64,000 bases of DNA from contig OY997654.1 in NCBI GenBank assembly GCA_963921795.1, positions 4,112,177-4,176,176 on the forward strand, given 5' to 3'. Origin of the DNA: Nannobrachium achirus. Lineage: Eukaryota; Chordata; Actinopteri; Myctophiformes; Myctophidae. The notes under the pieces are model-generated. The model ran no database searches. It was not told the origin of the DNA and saw only the letters and a program-made list of their open reading frames with translations. Made by a program: the position numbers and the translations under genes. Below, one piece after another: positions 11,292 to 22,685 of the stretch (positions within the stretch are counted from its first letter, which is position 1; every line of letters starts with the position of its first letter).

Positions 11292-13495
11292 AGTAAGGTG
11301 GGGTAAAAGGCCCCCCTTAAGGATAATGTCTATTTTATGACCAATTAAAATACATTTTGATATTAATTCAGTATGTACATGTTAACAATGCTTTACCCAA
11401 TACACCTATATGGGCACCATGTTGAAAAATTAGATACATTTGATTTTATAGTACAAAAAGAAAAACATGTAAAAAGGGCCTATTGCCCCACTACTGGGGT
11501 AATAGGCCCCCCTCTATGGGGTAATAGGCCCCCTTCTATGTCCTGGAGCAGAATAAGTGCTACAATCATGAAAATTGCCATGAGCATTTTCCATGGGTCA
11601 CTTGACAAGATAATTGTCAGAGGAATTTGAATTTTCAAGATGGTGGCCATTTTTCAAGATGGCTGACACCTTAGTGGAGCAGTTATGTGATATAATAGTT
11701 TATTTGGTGATATAAGTATGAAAATTGGCATGAGCAGTCTCTGTGGGTCACTTGACAATTAGCCACCCACAGCTACTTGAAATTTCAAGATGGCGGACAT
11801 TTTTCAAGATGGCCGACACCTTGTGGAGCAGTTAAGTGATATAATGGTTTATTTGTTGCTCCACTAAGGTGGTGAAGGGAATAAGGTAGAAGGGAATTGC
11901 ATGCTACTTGGGGTGTCGTTGCCAAGGACTGGAGACAAGATGCAGCAGGATAGGTACACATGACAGTGATAGTGACTAGCAATGATTTGCATTATAATGC
12001 AGCCTGTTTTAATCATGTGTTCATTATAATTTCCCTGAAGCTGAAGTTGTTGGAAAGCATGTGCATGTCTATGTGTGAAAGACCCAAAAAGGCAGTTGCA
12101 TTCATTTCATTGAGATAATCTCTCTTTTTTTATATTTTTTTTAATAAAAAAATAATTTCTAAGATACATTGTTTTGGTCTCTGATTTTATCTGAAGTCAT
12201 TGCTACAACTACATACAGTAGAATCGGATAGGAAATATAATATCTCGTTTACAGCCATTTTGACAACATGCAAACTCAAGAATAATACAGGTATAAGTCC
12301 CTTCTGTGCCATAAATCTTAGCAAATGGATTCATATTGCTTGTATTTGCAAAAGCAGTCAACAATCATGGTAGAAATTATGTTAAAGCTCTATTTTGGGA
12401 ATCCACCATCTTGCAAATATGCACAATAAAGGTCCAGACACACCCAATAATAAAATTAGCTATTCCATTGAGTCTCCCATGGTCAGACACCATGAAATAG
12501 ACACCAAGTTTGCGTTTCTAGCTCATCTGGTTCAGAAGTTAGAGGCAAAACCTATTTTCTGGGTCCTTACATTATGGCGGCCATATTGTGGCGGCCATAT
12601 TGGATTTCATGGAAACTTGCAATACAAAAAATGTTCATATGTATACCATTGATCAACCTGTGAAGTTTCGTGGAAATATCCCTCAGTTTAAAATTTTGCC
12701 CTATTCACCCCCCATTATAACTAATAGGGGCTAATATTGAGGCGGCCATATTGGACTTTGTTGAACAAATTGACCGGGTTGTCCATATAGGTTGTGATCC
12801 TACTGGGTCATAGATAATATTTCTGGTGGACAACTTTTTATGTCGGGGCAAATGCAGGTTTCCCAAAAAAAGGCTGGTTTGCCCCCTGGGTAAAATAACC
12901 CTTTATATCACATAACTGCTCCAATTAGGTGTCAGCCATCTTGAAAAATGTCTGTCATCTTGAAAGTGTCCATTTCAAAGTGACCCATGGAAACTGCTAA
13001 TGCCAATTTTCACGTTTGTATCATTAACTGAACGATTCTGCCAAAAATAAGCAGTTATTCTCTCCATGGGGCAAAAAGCCTCCGGGGGCTTCTTACCCCA
13101 CACGAGGGGGGGGGGGCCTATTACCCCAACGCTGTCATTGCAAAGAGTGTCATCTTAAATCTTAAACCTTTTTTATTTTTTTATTTTTTTAAGTTGATAA
13201 TTTATCATAAGGCCTTCCTAATGATATACAAAAAATAAGTGAAGAGGTTCAACTTATTTACACCGAGTTTGGAACATTTTCACAGTGACAAAGAATTAGA
13301 TCAGTTTATCTTAAATGTGTTTGATTGAGAAAGTTATGACCTGGATTAAGGTGAGACAATGAAATGTTGTATCCATGAAAAGCTAAGGATGCCAGGAATG
13401 TGCTGAAATCAAAAAGGTTGCCACCTTGTAGTTCTGTAGTCAAATACAGCTAGGGGGCTTATTACCCCAGGGGGGCCTATTCCCCCACTCTACCC
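11292..13495. mobile_element. 2.2-kb element with GGGGTAATAGGCCCC-like inverted ends
   Basis: The left end AGTAAGGTGGGGTAAAAGGC and right end GGCCTATTCCCCCACTCTAC are diverged inverted repeats. Both sides are flanked by TAATAG (11,286-11,291 and 13,496-13,501). Inside, 11,640-11,825 (TTTCAAGATGGC with GACATTTTTCAAGATGGCCG) is mirrored near 12,930-12,970. Short GGGGTAATAGGCCCC copies recur at 11,500-11,530 and 13,080-13,125. There is no transposase, so it is non-autonomous. The superfamily is not identified. Confidence 0.6.
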
Positions 13496-13948
13496 TAATA
13501 GTTACCTACTTCCTCCTGCGAGGGAAATTCAGTGTTTTCAGCCCAACTCAGCTGATTCTCTGCACCAAGGCCATCGCGTGTTTGTCGAGGTCGCGGCGAC
13601 AGAAAATGATACGCTCCGCCAATCATAGTAAACCACACACACCGGACATTAAGATCGAGTCCAGACGGAGCCTTTATACCATAACGTAACCATAACACAT
13701 TAACATGAACGTGACATGAAGTAATACTGCCCTGTCCCTGTGATTCTTATATGCAAACTGCTATTAAAGTATTCAATCAAAAGAACGAGAGATGTATCTG
13801 GGTGACTTAGCCTACAGTGCGTGCGCCACGGTGCGTGCATGAACGTTTCTTTCTGACAACCACCTAAATATTGTCCGGTTACCGTGTTAGCAGACGCAAT
13901 TTATATCCGACATCAATTGATTAGACGTTTTCCTGGCCGGGACCCAAA

Positions 13949-14029
13949 CTAGTGAAAACAGCAGATCTACAAGCTCACAACGCGTCTCGACTTGCTGTGA
14001 GCTGCTTGTAGATTGGCTATTTTCACTAG
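13949..14029. repeat. Hairpin P, full copy
   Basis: The left arm CTAGTGAAAACAGCAGATCT leads into ACAAGCTCACAACGCG. The right arm has GAGCTGCTTGTAGATTGG and CTATTTTCACTAG. The outermost CTAGTG / CACTAG bases are exact mirrors. Other P copies have other bases there. No host element is recognised around this copy. Confidence 0.85.
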
Positions 14030-15168
14030 GCCTAGCCTACTTCTTATTATTCTTTTTATATGTAATTTCTATGTGTTTGCTTGTTTGAAAAACATATGAA
14101 TAGGCACATAATCATATAGGCTATAGGATATGTGGTGACCATATAGCCTAAGCTTTTTATAGTCTTGAAATAAAAGATATTTTGACAGACAACACTATAG
14201 CCTGCATGTAGGCCTACTGACCACTGTTATTGCAATCGGGGTTATATTTCTTGCAAAAGTTTATAAAGACAATGTCCATGGCGCGCCAGAGCGCCACGCA
14301 GCCACACTACACAGGCGTGATGTTTAATTGATAGCATAAATAGAAAGTGACTAAGGGAGATAGGTCCCGTCCTATACTAACACATGTCATACAAGAAAAT
14401 AAATAGAGAGTTCACAGAATAAATACAAATTTGACTAAGAGTAGCCTAATTGTTTGAGAAATGACCATATAGGGTCTGGGAATTGAAGCAGCTCGGGCGA
14501 TCAACATTAACCTCCAACCCACCTTTACTCTAGTTTTTTATTGTCTTGGTAGGCTGTCAGCCTATATTTTTCTTTATAGACTATAGACCTACTTTTACAT
14601 TTCATAATGAAATGTTTGGCTATTTATAGGATATGGTTAAACCATGCGTGATCATTTGCATTTGTTGCGTTGCCTAATTGCCTAATAAAAACACTATTTC
14701 TGTTAAAAGCCGTTGTCATTGATTGTTCTTTAGATTCAGGAAACATCTATGAAGTGTCTTACTAGCTCAGAAATAAATCAAATAGTCTATGAAGTGTTTT
14801 GTAGCCTTATTCTATAGGTATTATTAACCGCAATCTACTTGCGTTCTGGAGTCACCGAAATGTCGGGTTGATGCGCTGCCGTCTCCAAATCTCTCCATGA
14901 CCATGTGTCCAAAATAACAGATGTATAAGCTGTCGACACGCCATGACGCAATGCGTTGATATCTTGCAACTCTGTTTTTTTGTGTGGCGCGCCGCGCATT
15001 ACGCATAGGGAGCAACACCGTCTATTCAATCATGCCTTGGTCAAGTAAGTTGGTCATTATGAAGCGATTTAAACAAAACTAAAAAAAATCTCCTCATTCC
15101 TTGGAAAGCAGAGCATGACCAATGACTGTATTGTGTCCCTATTAAATCTGTAAATATTGAAACGTTGG
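14030..15168. other. AT-rich spacer, no gene seen
   Basis: Mostly AT-rich with short TAGCCTA words typical of old fish repeats. A small GC patch near 14,280-14,310 contains GGCGCGCC. No exon-like segment was found. Confidence 0.5.
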
Positions 15169-15215
15169 CATTTGAAAATAGCCATCTACCAGCTCGCAGT
15201 GTTGCGCTCCAAATG
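15169..15215. repeat. Hairpin P, single-arm copy
   Basis: CATTTGAAAATAGCC, then ATCTACCAGCTCGCAG and GTTGCGCTCC, is a left arm with the right arm lost. The outer CATTTG is still mirrored by CAAATG at the other edge. This suggests an internal deletion rather than an insertion of half an element. Confidence 0.5.
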
Positions 15216-16179
15216 GAAATTCCCCGACATTGATTCTCAAAGCTCTGAGCTTTGCTTGCCTTTATATAAAACCATAATTGATATGATATAAATTATAACT
15301 ATCATCTACAATTACTTGTTATAGAAAACGTTTGTAATCAGGTCTTTATTTGCTGTGCAATGAATTAATCAAACTGAAAGAGTGAATGAATCAATCAATG
15401 GCAATGCTTCGCTAATCATTTCTTTGAATAGAATTGACACAAGGAGGAACTGACACTATCACTTCTGCTAATTACAGTATATGCCTATAGGTATTCTAGG
15501 TAGGCTATTATTATTAACTGAATGAGTGGTTGGTTTGATTTATTTGTAATGAAATTGAAGGCAAAAACAAGCATTAATTAATGAATTAATCATTTAATCG
15601 TGCACCAGCCCAAATCGCGCAATAAAGGAAACCCGGCATGTGGAGTTATTAATCTATAAATAAAGTGTTTGTGCTTCTTCTCAAACAGACAACACAAATA
15701 AAATAACTGGAGCATTTATAAGCAGCAGGAATGATTAATTCCAGGGGTGATGTTTCAACCAGACAGTGTTTCAGATGCAATATGCGACATGCAGCAGCAG
15801 CAGTCCATAATCAAAGCGATCGGCTGTAAGCCTGTAACATTAATGATCAGTCAATCAAATTGAATATTAAAATGATTCCCACGCAGTCTGTGTAGTTTGA
15901 CAGGTCCGGTGCATCACATACTGTAGCAGGCCATGACAACAAATGAGAATTGGCTTGTAAATAACATTTCCTCGTTGCAATGAACAGCCAAATGATTTCT
16001 AAATAGGGTCACGTTAAAAACCAGACTAACTAGACCATAGAATGACAAAAGAACAAGCTGACAAAGTATCAAAATCAAACGTTATCTTGTATTTATTCCT
16101 TGGCTGGCTTCTGCGTCCAGGAACGCGGAAGAATGGCTGTCTGAGTGAGTGTCAGTTGATTCTGGAGGTGGGGGAGCTT
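15216..16179. other. AT-rich spacer, no gene seen
   Basis: AATTAATTAATGAATTAATC-type low-complexity text and a short CAG run near 15,793. No coding or RNA signal was found. Confidence 0.5.
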
Positions 16180-16380
16180 GACCGCGGGGAATCCTGCGTG
16201 GGGACGATTTCATTGGTCGGGATGGAGAGAAGCCAGGATTGTGCTGCAGCGATTGGCCGTTTTGGCAGAGGCGCGAGAGATTTGACTGGTCCGTTTTCTA
16301 GCGTAGCGCCGGGAAACGGGGACCGCGATTGGTCCGCCAACCTCGACAGAGAAGTCACAGCAGGCGCCACAGGAGCGTGT
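16180..16380. promoter_or_regulatory. CpG-rich patch with three CCAAT boxes in one orientation
   Basis: ATTGG (CCAAT on the minus strand) occurs at 16,212, 16,252 and 16,328, as CATTGGTCGG, GATTGGCCGT and GATTGGTCCG. CpG is frequent over about 200 bp, unlike the neighbours. Three NF-Y-type sites in a CpG patch is a known promoter arrangement. No TATA, exon or transcript start is evident. An open frame spans the patch, but its protein is not recognised and it runs into a SINE. Confidence 0.4.
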
Positions 16381-16503
16381 GAGCAATTAGGGGTTAAGAG
16401 TCTTGCTCAGGGACACACATCCACATCGCTACCCTGGCCTGGAATCAAACCAGGGGCTCTGGTTCCCCAGGCGGGCTCCCTAACCATTCAGCTAGATCAG
16501 TGG
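16369..16503 (-). mobile_element. tRNA-derived SINE
   Basis: Read on the minus strand it starts like a tRNA: TAGCTGAATGGTTAGGGAGC resembles box A and GGTTTGATTCCAGG is a box B. It is followed by the body GTCCCTGAGCAAGACTCTTA-ACCCC common in fish SINEs. No poly-A or target duplication was located. The 5' edge abuts a hAT-like CAGTGG-CTGGTTCTCAACC end at 16,498. Confidence 0.7.
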
Positions 16504-16670
16504 CTGGTTCTCAACCTTTATTTGGAGCTCTGGCATATTTAGAGCAATCTTCAAGAGCCTCCCCAACTTTGTCTGCATATTCCCACAGTGGTCCCCAGGT
16601 TGATTCTTAGTCAGGATGGTGGTCCCTGCTTCACAATCAGTTGAAACCCCCTGATAATCATAATAGGTTG
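16498..16670 (+). mobile_element. hAT-like end (partial)
   Basis: AGTGGCTGGTTCTCAACCTT resembles the common hAT terminus CAGTGGTTCTCAACC. Downstream GTGGTCCC words also fit. No opposite end was found, so this is a fragment. Confidence 0.35.
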
Positions 16671-16888
16671 ATAATACATACATGATGAGTTTGTTGCCGT
16701 TCTTTAAGCTGGGCTACAACATGCTATCACTATGAGGGTGTGACGCCATGTGTTGTGACCTATCTTATATTTACAATGGGCTTATTGCCGCATCCCACTT
16801 CCACGCCCCCTTTACATCCACTACAACTCATAGGTAGTCGTTGTCTAGGACGTAAGGAATATATGCCGTCCGCTGATTCGCTAGAGAG

Positions 16889-16952
16889 CAAGAGAGAGAG
16901 AGAGAGTCTCAGGTTACAAGAGGGAAGGGGGGGGGGGGGGGCGCTGCACAGG

Positions 16953-16997
<45 letters not shown>

Positions 16998-17080
16998 TCA
17001 ATCGCTAGCCGAGAGCCTGTATCTTACAAGAAGTTTGCGGCCCTTCGGGCCACTCACCTCTAGAGTTCACAGCAAGATGC

Positions 17081-17171
<91 letters not shown>
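16889..17171 (+). repeat. Cluster of microsatellites: GA, G, GA, CTGT, TG
   Basis: Short GA run near 16,889-16,906, poly-G at 16,927-16,941, (GA)n to 16,994, (CTGT)n at about 17,080-17,110 and (TG)n to 17,171. CCAGAAGGGCCGCGAACC near 17,343 partly echoes the CGGCCCTTCGGGCCA at 17,038, so the repeats sit between short inverted copies. Confidence 0.9.
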
Positions 17172-17172
<1 letters not shown>

Positions 17173-17748
17173 GCTAAAATGAAAACATTGAAATAATGAA
17201 AATAAAACATTGGCAGGCCTATTACAGTAACAATAATAACACAATTAGGCCAAAACTTCTTTTTTTTTCAATTTTTTTTTTTTTAACTTTTTTTTTTAAT
17301 TTAAAAAAAAAGAAAGCGGGCGTGGACTCTAGATGTGAGCGGCCAGAAGGGCCGCGAACCTCTAGTAGTAGAGAATGTGGAAAACAGGCTTAAAAAGGAC
17401 CGTTACACCACAGGAAGCAGCTGCACTGCAGAGCTCAGAGTCATTCTAACTGTAGAAAAGGTTCTGCTCTGCTTGGCTTGAAATGCCCATGTCTGTATCA
17501 TGACTGTTATTCTAAACTACTAACTGCTTAGCTTTAAAGTTACAATGGATGTTTATTCTATTTTTGCCAGACCCAGGGGGTCGGCCTACATAAGGCTTTG
17601 TCGGTCTGTCGGTCGGTCCCTCTTTTCCTCAGTGTGCCTGTGTTTGCCTCTGACTGCTCATCTGCCCCTCCCTTCCCTTGCTCGGCTGATTGCCTTGAGT
17701 GCCGTCACCTGTACGGGACCAGCTGAGTTGAGTTGGCTGACGAGCTGC

Positions 17749-18180
17749 TGAGACTATAAATTCCTGTGTGTTCATGTGTTAGTTCAGTGCTGCAAAACAT
17801 TTGCCCCACAGCCATACTAGTGAAAACAGCCCATCTACAAGCTCACAAACATTTCCAGCTGCTCAGCCTATAAAATCCTGTGTGTTCATGTGTTAGTTCA
17901 GTGCCATACTAGTCAAAACAGCCGATCTACAAGCTCACTACGCTTTGTTGCTGAGACTATAAAATCCTGTGTGTTCATGTGTTAGTTCAGTGCCATACTA
18001 GTCAAAACAGCCGATCTACAAGCTCACTACGCTTTGTTGCTGAGACTATAAAATCCTGTGTGTTCATGTGTTAGTTAAGTGCCATACTAGTGAAAACAGC
18101 CGATCTACAAGCTCACTACGCTTTGTTGCTGAGACTATAAAATCCTGTGTGTTCATGTGTTAGTTCAGTGCCATACTAGT
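17749..18180 (+). repeat. 89-bp tandem array containing one arm of hairpin P
   Basis: Successive GAGACTATAAA words lie at 17,953, 18,042 and 18,131, an 89-bp period. Each unit has AATCCTGTGTGTTCATGTGT, TAGTTCAGTGCCATACTAGT and then AAAACAGCCGATCTACAAGC with TCACTACG. That is the left arm of P (17,816, 17,908, 17,997, 18,086). Older units at the left edge are more diverged. Confidence 0.85.
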
Positions 18181-18639
18181 TTTCATTGCGGGTCTGGCAC
18201 AACCAGGTGACCTGGTCTAGTTATTTAATGACTGCTGGATCATTAATGGTAAGAAAATCATTCCTTCTGTTACTGACAGGATTACTCTGAATAACACTGA
18301 TTTTCTCTATATAGGCTATATATGAATAATAAGGGGCTTAAGACGACTACAACCATCCTGCAAATGTCCTTACTAAATAATTATAACCAGGATCTAACTA
18401 AGCAATCTGCATACAATACACTCTGGAGTGGAATTGTATTCAAGACACTGCTTCTCATGTGTGCAATTAGTACACACAGACTCATCCCTTTGTTAAATAA
18501 CCTGGTGTGACTCTACAGCTGATGTAACCGTTGTGGAGGTGTGAACCTGGGGGTTTTGCATCGATGCATGTCTGTGCATGTGAGAGGTGTGACACTGCCA
18601 GAAATAAGATACGGGACATCGTGTGACCGTGTGACCGTC

Positions 18640-18852
18640 AGGGCCGGACACAACCAGTAGTAGACTACTAGAGTGGCATGAAGACATGTCACAACCAGTA
18701 GTACTAGAGTGGCATGAAGACATGTCACAACCAGTAGTACTAGAGTGAAGACATGTCACAACCAGTAGTACTAGAGTGGCATGAAGACATGTCACAACCA
18801 GTAGTACTAGAGTGGGCATGAAGACATGTCAGGACTCAGCCAGTAGTACTAG
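18640..18852 (+). repeat. 36-bp tandem array, ~5 units, split by R2
   Basis: Units read CATGAAGACATGTCACAACC, then AGTAGTACTAGAGTGG. One unit lacks GCAT. The array resumes after 19,189 (TAGGGTGGGCATGAAGAGAT), so the R2 copy interrupted it. Frames that cross it are repeat artefacts. Confidence 0.85.
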
Positions 18853-19189
18853 TAAGACTCCCTAATCAGGAGATAAGCGACCGTCAGGTTGCATTCACAA
18901 ACTTCAATCAGGAGGGAATATGGGAAATGGGACAGATCCATGTTGATGACATGACTTTAGTGTGATTTTAGGACAAAATCTGTAGGAGCAGCCTCATGGT
19001 GGCGCTAGAAGAGGGCCATGTGAGAAATTAGGGGTTGTGGTTTGGCAGCCAAGGAGAGTGTGTGCAAAGTTTGGCATGGATAGGGGCAACGGTGCCAGAG
19101 ATATGAGTAGGGCAAAAGTGTGACGTGACACTTTTGACTGACTGACAGCCGATGGAGGTTTTGATAGTAACTGCGACCTGACAGTCGCA
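18853..19189 (+). mobile_element. Dispersed repeat R2, short copy
   Basis: It starts TAAGACTCCCTAATCAGGAG and ends with the hairpin TGCGACCTGACAGTCGCA. It is inserted into the 36-bp array. ACTAG stands on both sides (before 18,853 and after 19,189) and could be a 5-bp target duplication. It lacks the doubled middle seen at 6,467-7,302. Confidence 0.7.
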
Positions 19190-20359
19190 ACTAGGGTGGG
19201 CATGAAGAGATGTCAGGTGGTCGACCCTCAGGCGAGTCAGGCTTTGCATGTTTTGAGGGTCTCTCTCTCGTTCTAATGTAGTTCCTACTGGTGGAGGCTA
19301 CAGAGCATTCTCCAGACTAGCAGCAACACACTACTCTGTGTGTGTGACAGCGTAGGTGTAGCCTAGGGAAACTTTATTTGTCCACCGTTTAAAAGTTATT
19401 TTCTGTGTAAGCAATCGCTGATTCATACTGGATGTGTTGCTGGTGGTAGACAGGGGCGCAAATGGGGGGGTGACAAGGTGTTTTGGTCACCTTCCAGGTT
19501 CAATTTCGTCCCCTCCATTCACTTCCAGAAGTCCCCCCCGTCCCCCCCAGTCAGGGACCCCAAGCCAAACTTTTAGGGGTCTGAATTCTGAAAATCACGC
19601 ACTAAACGCGAGCGATTATTTTTAAGCCCCCCCCATCTAAAATCCCCAAATGGTTTGGTCCAGACCGTCCTGTGCGGCAGTGCCTTTCTAGCCATAGAAG
19701 AATAGCTTTCAGTTGACTCAGTGATGACGTCATAATATGGCGACTTGTTATGGCTGTGTGTCCTTATTATAACTCTCTGGGTGTCTGTGACTAGAGTCTA
19801 GAGAAGAGCACTGACTGGTGCACTGGTTTCAATTAAATTACTTTCTGGATCTGGACAATGACATTTGACGCTTGTACGTTTATTGGAATTAAATGGATAC
19901 CAACCTCACGACCTGGCTGTCCCAAGTTGCTACAGAACTAGAAGTTAGAACTATGTACATTTCGGAAGGACCAAGTTGACCACAACAAGCAACAATGGTA
20001 AGTTTCTGATGAAGTGTGTGTTTTCGTGTAAGCTTTGGTTGTGTTGGTTATTGCAGTACTAGTGATAACTTCATAAGTAAATAAATAATACATCATAAAA
20101 CCGTTAATGCCCGTATCTGAATGAAAATGAGGGGGGAAAACCGCCCGAAAACCGAACTTTGCACGCAAAAAAAACGAAATCGGTCGCGCGCACGCGCACG
20201 GAGGCGCGTCCCCTCCTATGCATTTACTGGATCTGCGCGCCTGGTGGTAGATAATGAATAGGAGGTTTCCACAGCTCATTCTCCCCACTGTGCCCTGTGT
20301 TGTGGTCTGAACACTTCTCTGCTCTCTCTTCATCCTCTGAGTTCATGCATTCGCTGCTG
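19190..20359. other. Spacer with no firm gene
   Basis: It contains a C-rich stretch (19,500-19,640), and a CpG-rich patch near 20,180-20,230. A 131-codon minus-strand open frame at 19,938-20,333 has no recognisable domain and no repeat-free support, so I do not call it a gene. Confidence 0.4.
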
Positions 20360-20367
20360 GTTTAAAC

Positions 20368-21065
20368 CAGGCACGTAGGCAGTGTTAGGCAGACTAGGCG
20401 ACCGCCTACCAACTGAGATCTGATCTAGCCTAAATTAGAAAATAGAAATGTAATGAAAAAATCTCTATCTCCATTGTGTAAAGACCTGACTGGCTTCCTA
20501 AAGAATGTTGCTCAACCAGTTCCTTCTCCTCCTCAATGGTAGGCGGCCGATAGCCTAGGCTACTCAACTCGCTGAGATGTACATTTTTCCTATTGTTTTC
20601 ATTGGGTGACAGGAGGGGGGTTTACTTTGGGCCATCACCTGGCTTTACAAAGAATCAAATGTGCACACAGAAGTACGATGACAACCGCTCGCCCAAATGG
20701 TCTGTGTCTGCTGTGTAGTCTACTCCACTATTGGACAACTTTAGTTACTAGTTATTTATTTACAATATTATTATAAAACACATTAGGCTAATCTCTTCAG
20801 CCCTATACATTTTGTCCATTTGAAAATAGCCGATCTACAAGCTCACAATGTGTCGTGATGCTGCACATTGTGAGCTTGTAGATCTGCTATTTTCAAATTG
20901 ATTTCTATAGCCTACATTTGAAAACTTGAAAAACAACATTCTGCCTAATGAGTACTTTTGGAACTTAAGTACATTTTGAATTCCTGGCATTTCAGGCCTG
21001 GCACTTCACTGGCATTTGGGCTGGCATTTCGCCTACCTTGACTCTCATTCCTGCCTACGCCAGTG
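20368..21065. mobile_element. hAT non-autonomous element (CAGGCACGTAGGCAG ends)
   Basis: The left end CAGGCACGTAGGCAG and right end CTGCCTACGCCAGTG are inverted. A perfect 8-bp target duplication GTTTAAAC flanks it (20,360-20,367 and 21,066-21,073). It is 698 bp with no transposase. It carries a full P hairpin at 20,818-20,898. Confidence 0.88.
20818..20898. repeat. Hairpin P inside a hAT element
   Basis: ATTTGAAAATAGCCGATC starts the left arm, which continues TACAAGCTCACAATGTG. The turn is TCGTGATGCTG. The right arm is CACATTGTGAGCTTGTAGAT then CTGCTATTTTCAAAT. The stem is nearly perfect over ~37 bp. Confidence 0.9.
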
Positions 21066-21384
21066 GTTTAAACAAAGTGAAATAAACACAATCATAGCCT
21101 ACTTTAGAACGCTATTCTGTTCTGATCCATACAAGACTTAAAGGTTGGTTTATGCATTTCAGTGAGTGATTTATTACTAGCAGTGAGCAGTGCTTCATTG
21201 TTCTGTGAGTGCATTGTGTGAGCAGTCTGCCAGTCTGCCTGTCACAGTCCCTCCCTCCCCTCTACAGAGAGGAGAGACTGCTTTAGTGGCGAGTGTTGGA
21301 GGATCTAAAATGCTGCCCACGGTGCTCATCCAACCAACATGAATACATGTTACAGATATATTTTGTGGTATTTTTTCCATTGGC

Positions 21385-21385
21385 A

Positions 21386-21470
<85 letters not shown>
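21385..21470. repeat. Poly-A then (AT)n tract
   Basis: About 19 A residues followed by ~33 TA units. Open frames here are artefacts. Confidence 0.97.
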
Positions 21471-21475
<5 letters not shown>

Positions 21476-21542
21476 ATGTTTCCCCCAATGTTGATTGGGT
21501 GAGCAGGATGCACGTTTGGGAGGGCTCTGCTCTTTCTATTAC

Positions 21543-22005
21543 CAGGGGCGTCAATTGGGTATGGCAGGGGTATGCAGCTGCCATACCCTGGGTCCAGTGG
21601 GGAAAATAAAAGTTACTTTTAAATATAAATCCATGAATGTCTCTTTGTCTCTCTGCGCTGGTTATTGTTGTTAAATTACAGTAAAATTACTACAAATGCA
21701 AAATGTTACAAAATGGTCACTTTAACAAGGTATTATAATTATATTCTCCACACTTTTATTCTCCCCATCTTGACAAAATTGTATATTCCCAGGTTCCGCA
21801 GGTCAGCTGCAATGCCATTGCCATATCCAGCCCAAGAAACCATAGAAACAGGGGGAAAAAATAAAATGTACTTCTTAAAATAAATGTATCATGCCTGGTT
21901 CTAAGGTATGGCACCATGACTGGTGTCTTGCACGTGCGCCTTCGCGCGCATGCAAGACACCAGTCATGTTGCCATACCTTAGCTTTTTCTGAACTGACAC
22001 CACTG
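21543..22005. mobile_element. hAT non-autonomous element (CAGGGGCGTCAATT ends)
   Basis: Ends CAGGGGCGTCAATT and AACTGACACCACTG are inverted. A perfect target duplication TCTATTAC is at 21,535-21,542 and 22,006-22,013. It has its own, unrelated hairpin at 21,901-21,982: CTAAGGTATGGCA, then CATGACTGGTGTCTTGCA, mirrored around a CGTGCGCCTTCGCGCG turn. Confidence 0.88.
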
Positions 22006-22013
22006 TCTATTAC

Positions 22014-22685
22014 TAAAGCACATTCACATATCGCTATTCATGTCCATTATTATGCAGACTATAATTGATTTGATAGGCAATTAAATGTCACTGTCAAATG
22101 TTGTCCCAGTGTGCATTTTTACACTTTGGAAACACATGTAAGCCTATTTAACATTTAGCAGTCACTGTTTAGCTTCACATTGTAACTGTCTGGACTGCAG
22201 AGTGAGCAGAGGGAGGAGCACAACCCCAGAAGGGGCTTCAGTGCTTAGTGATGGCATGGCATGAGTCCAGCATGTTGTTGGGGCCGGGGGGACCCTGTGC
22301 TGGGGGAAACCATAGAGTATATATAAAAGGGGGAAACCCCTCCCCCCCTCCCATTATGGATTCCATAGGGCAGGGATTCCCCTGCTGATGATGACGACGT
22401 CACATCGGAGTTGGTGCCGTCAGGATTGTCCACAGCTGTGTCCAGCAGCGCTAGGAGGATGGACAGAGAGGAGAGAGATGGAGGCTGGTGGAGGAACTCT
22501 GAGGAGGAGGATTACAACCCGGGACCCTGGAGGACAAGAACAGAGGAACAGAGCTGCTGTTGTGGAACAACAACAAGGCTCTGCTAACAACAGAACGGTA
22601 GCAGCAGATGTTAGCCTCCTCCCATATTAGCCACAGTTAGCCTGAAGCTGAGGATCACCGTAAACAGCTTTGTGGTAACTTTTTG
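22014..22685. other. Spacer with one weak coding-like segment
   Basis: Around 22,459-22,590 (+) a frame reads MDREERDGGWW, then EEEDYNPGPW and RTRTEEQ. It is purine-rich and low in complexity, ends at a stop, and lacks clear splice sites. I cannot tie it to a family. Confidence 0.25.

Noticed and set aside
19938-20333. 131-codon minus-strand frame
   Set aside because: No recognisable motif; composition resembles spacer. Could be tested by transcript data but is not supported here.
22459-22590. Coding-like MDREERDGG... segment
   Set aside because: Purine-rich, low complexity, no splice signals and no family that I can name. Kept only as a note in the spacer entry.
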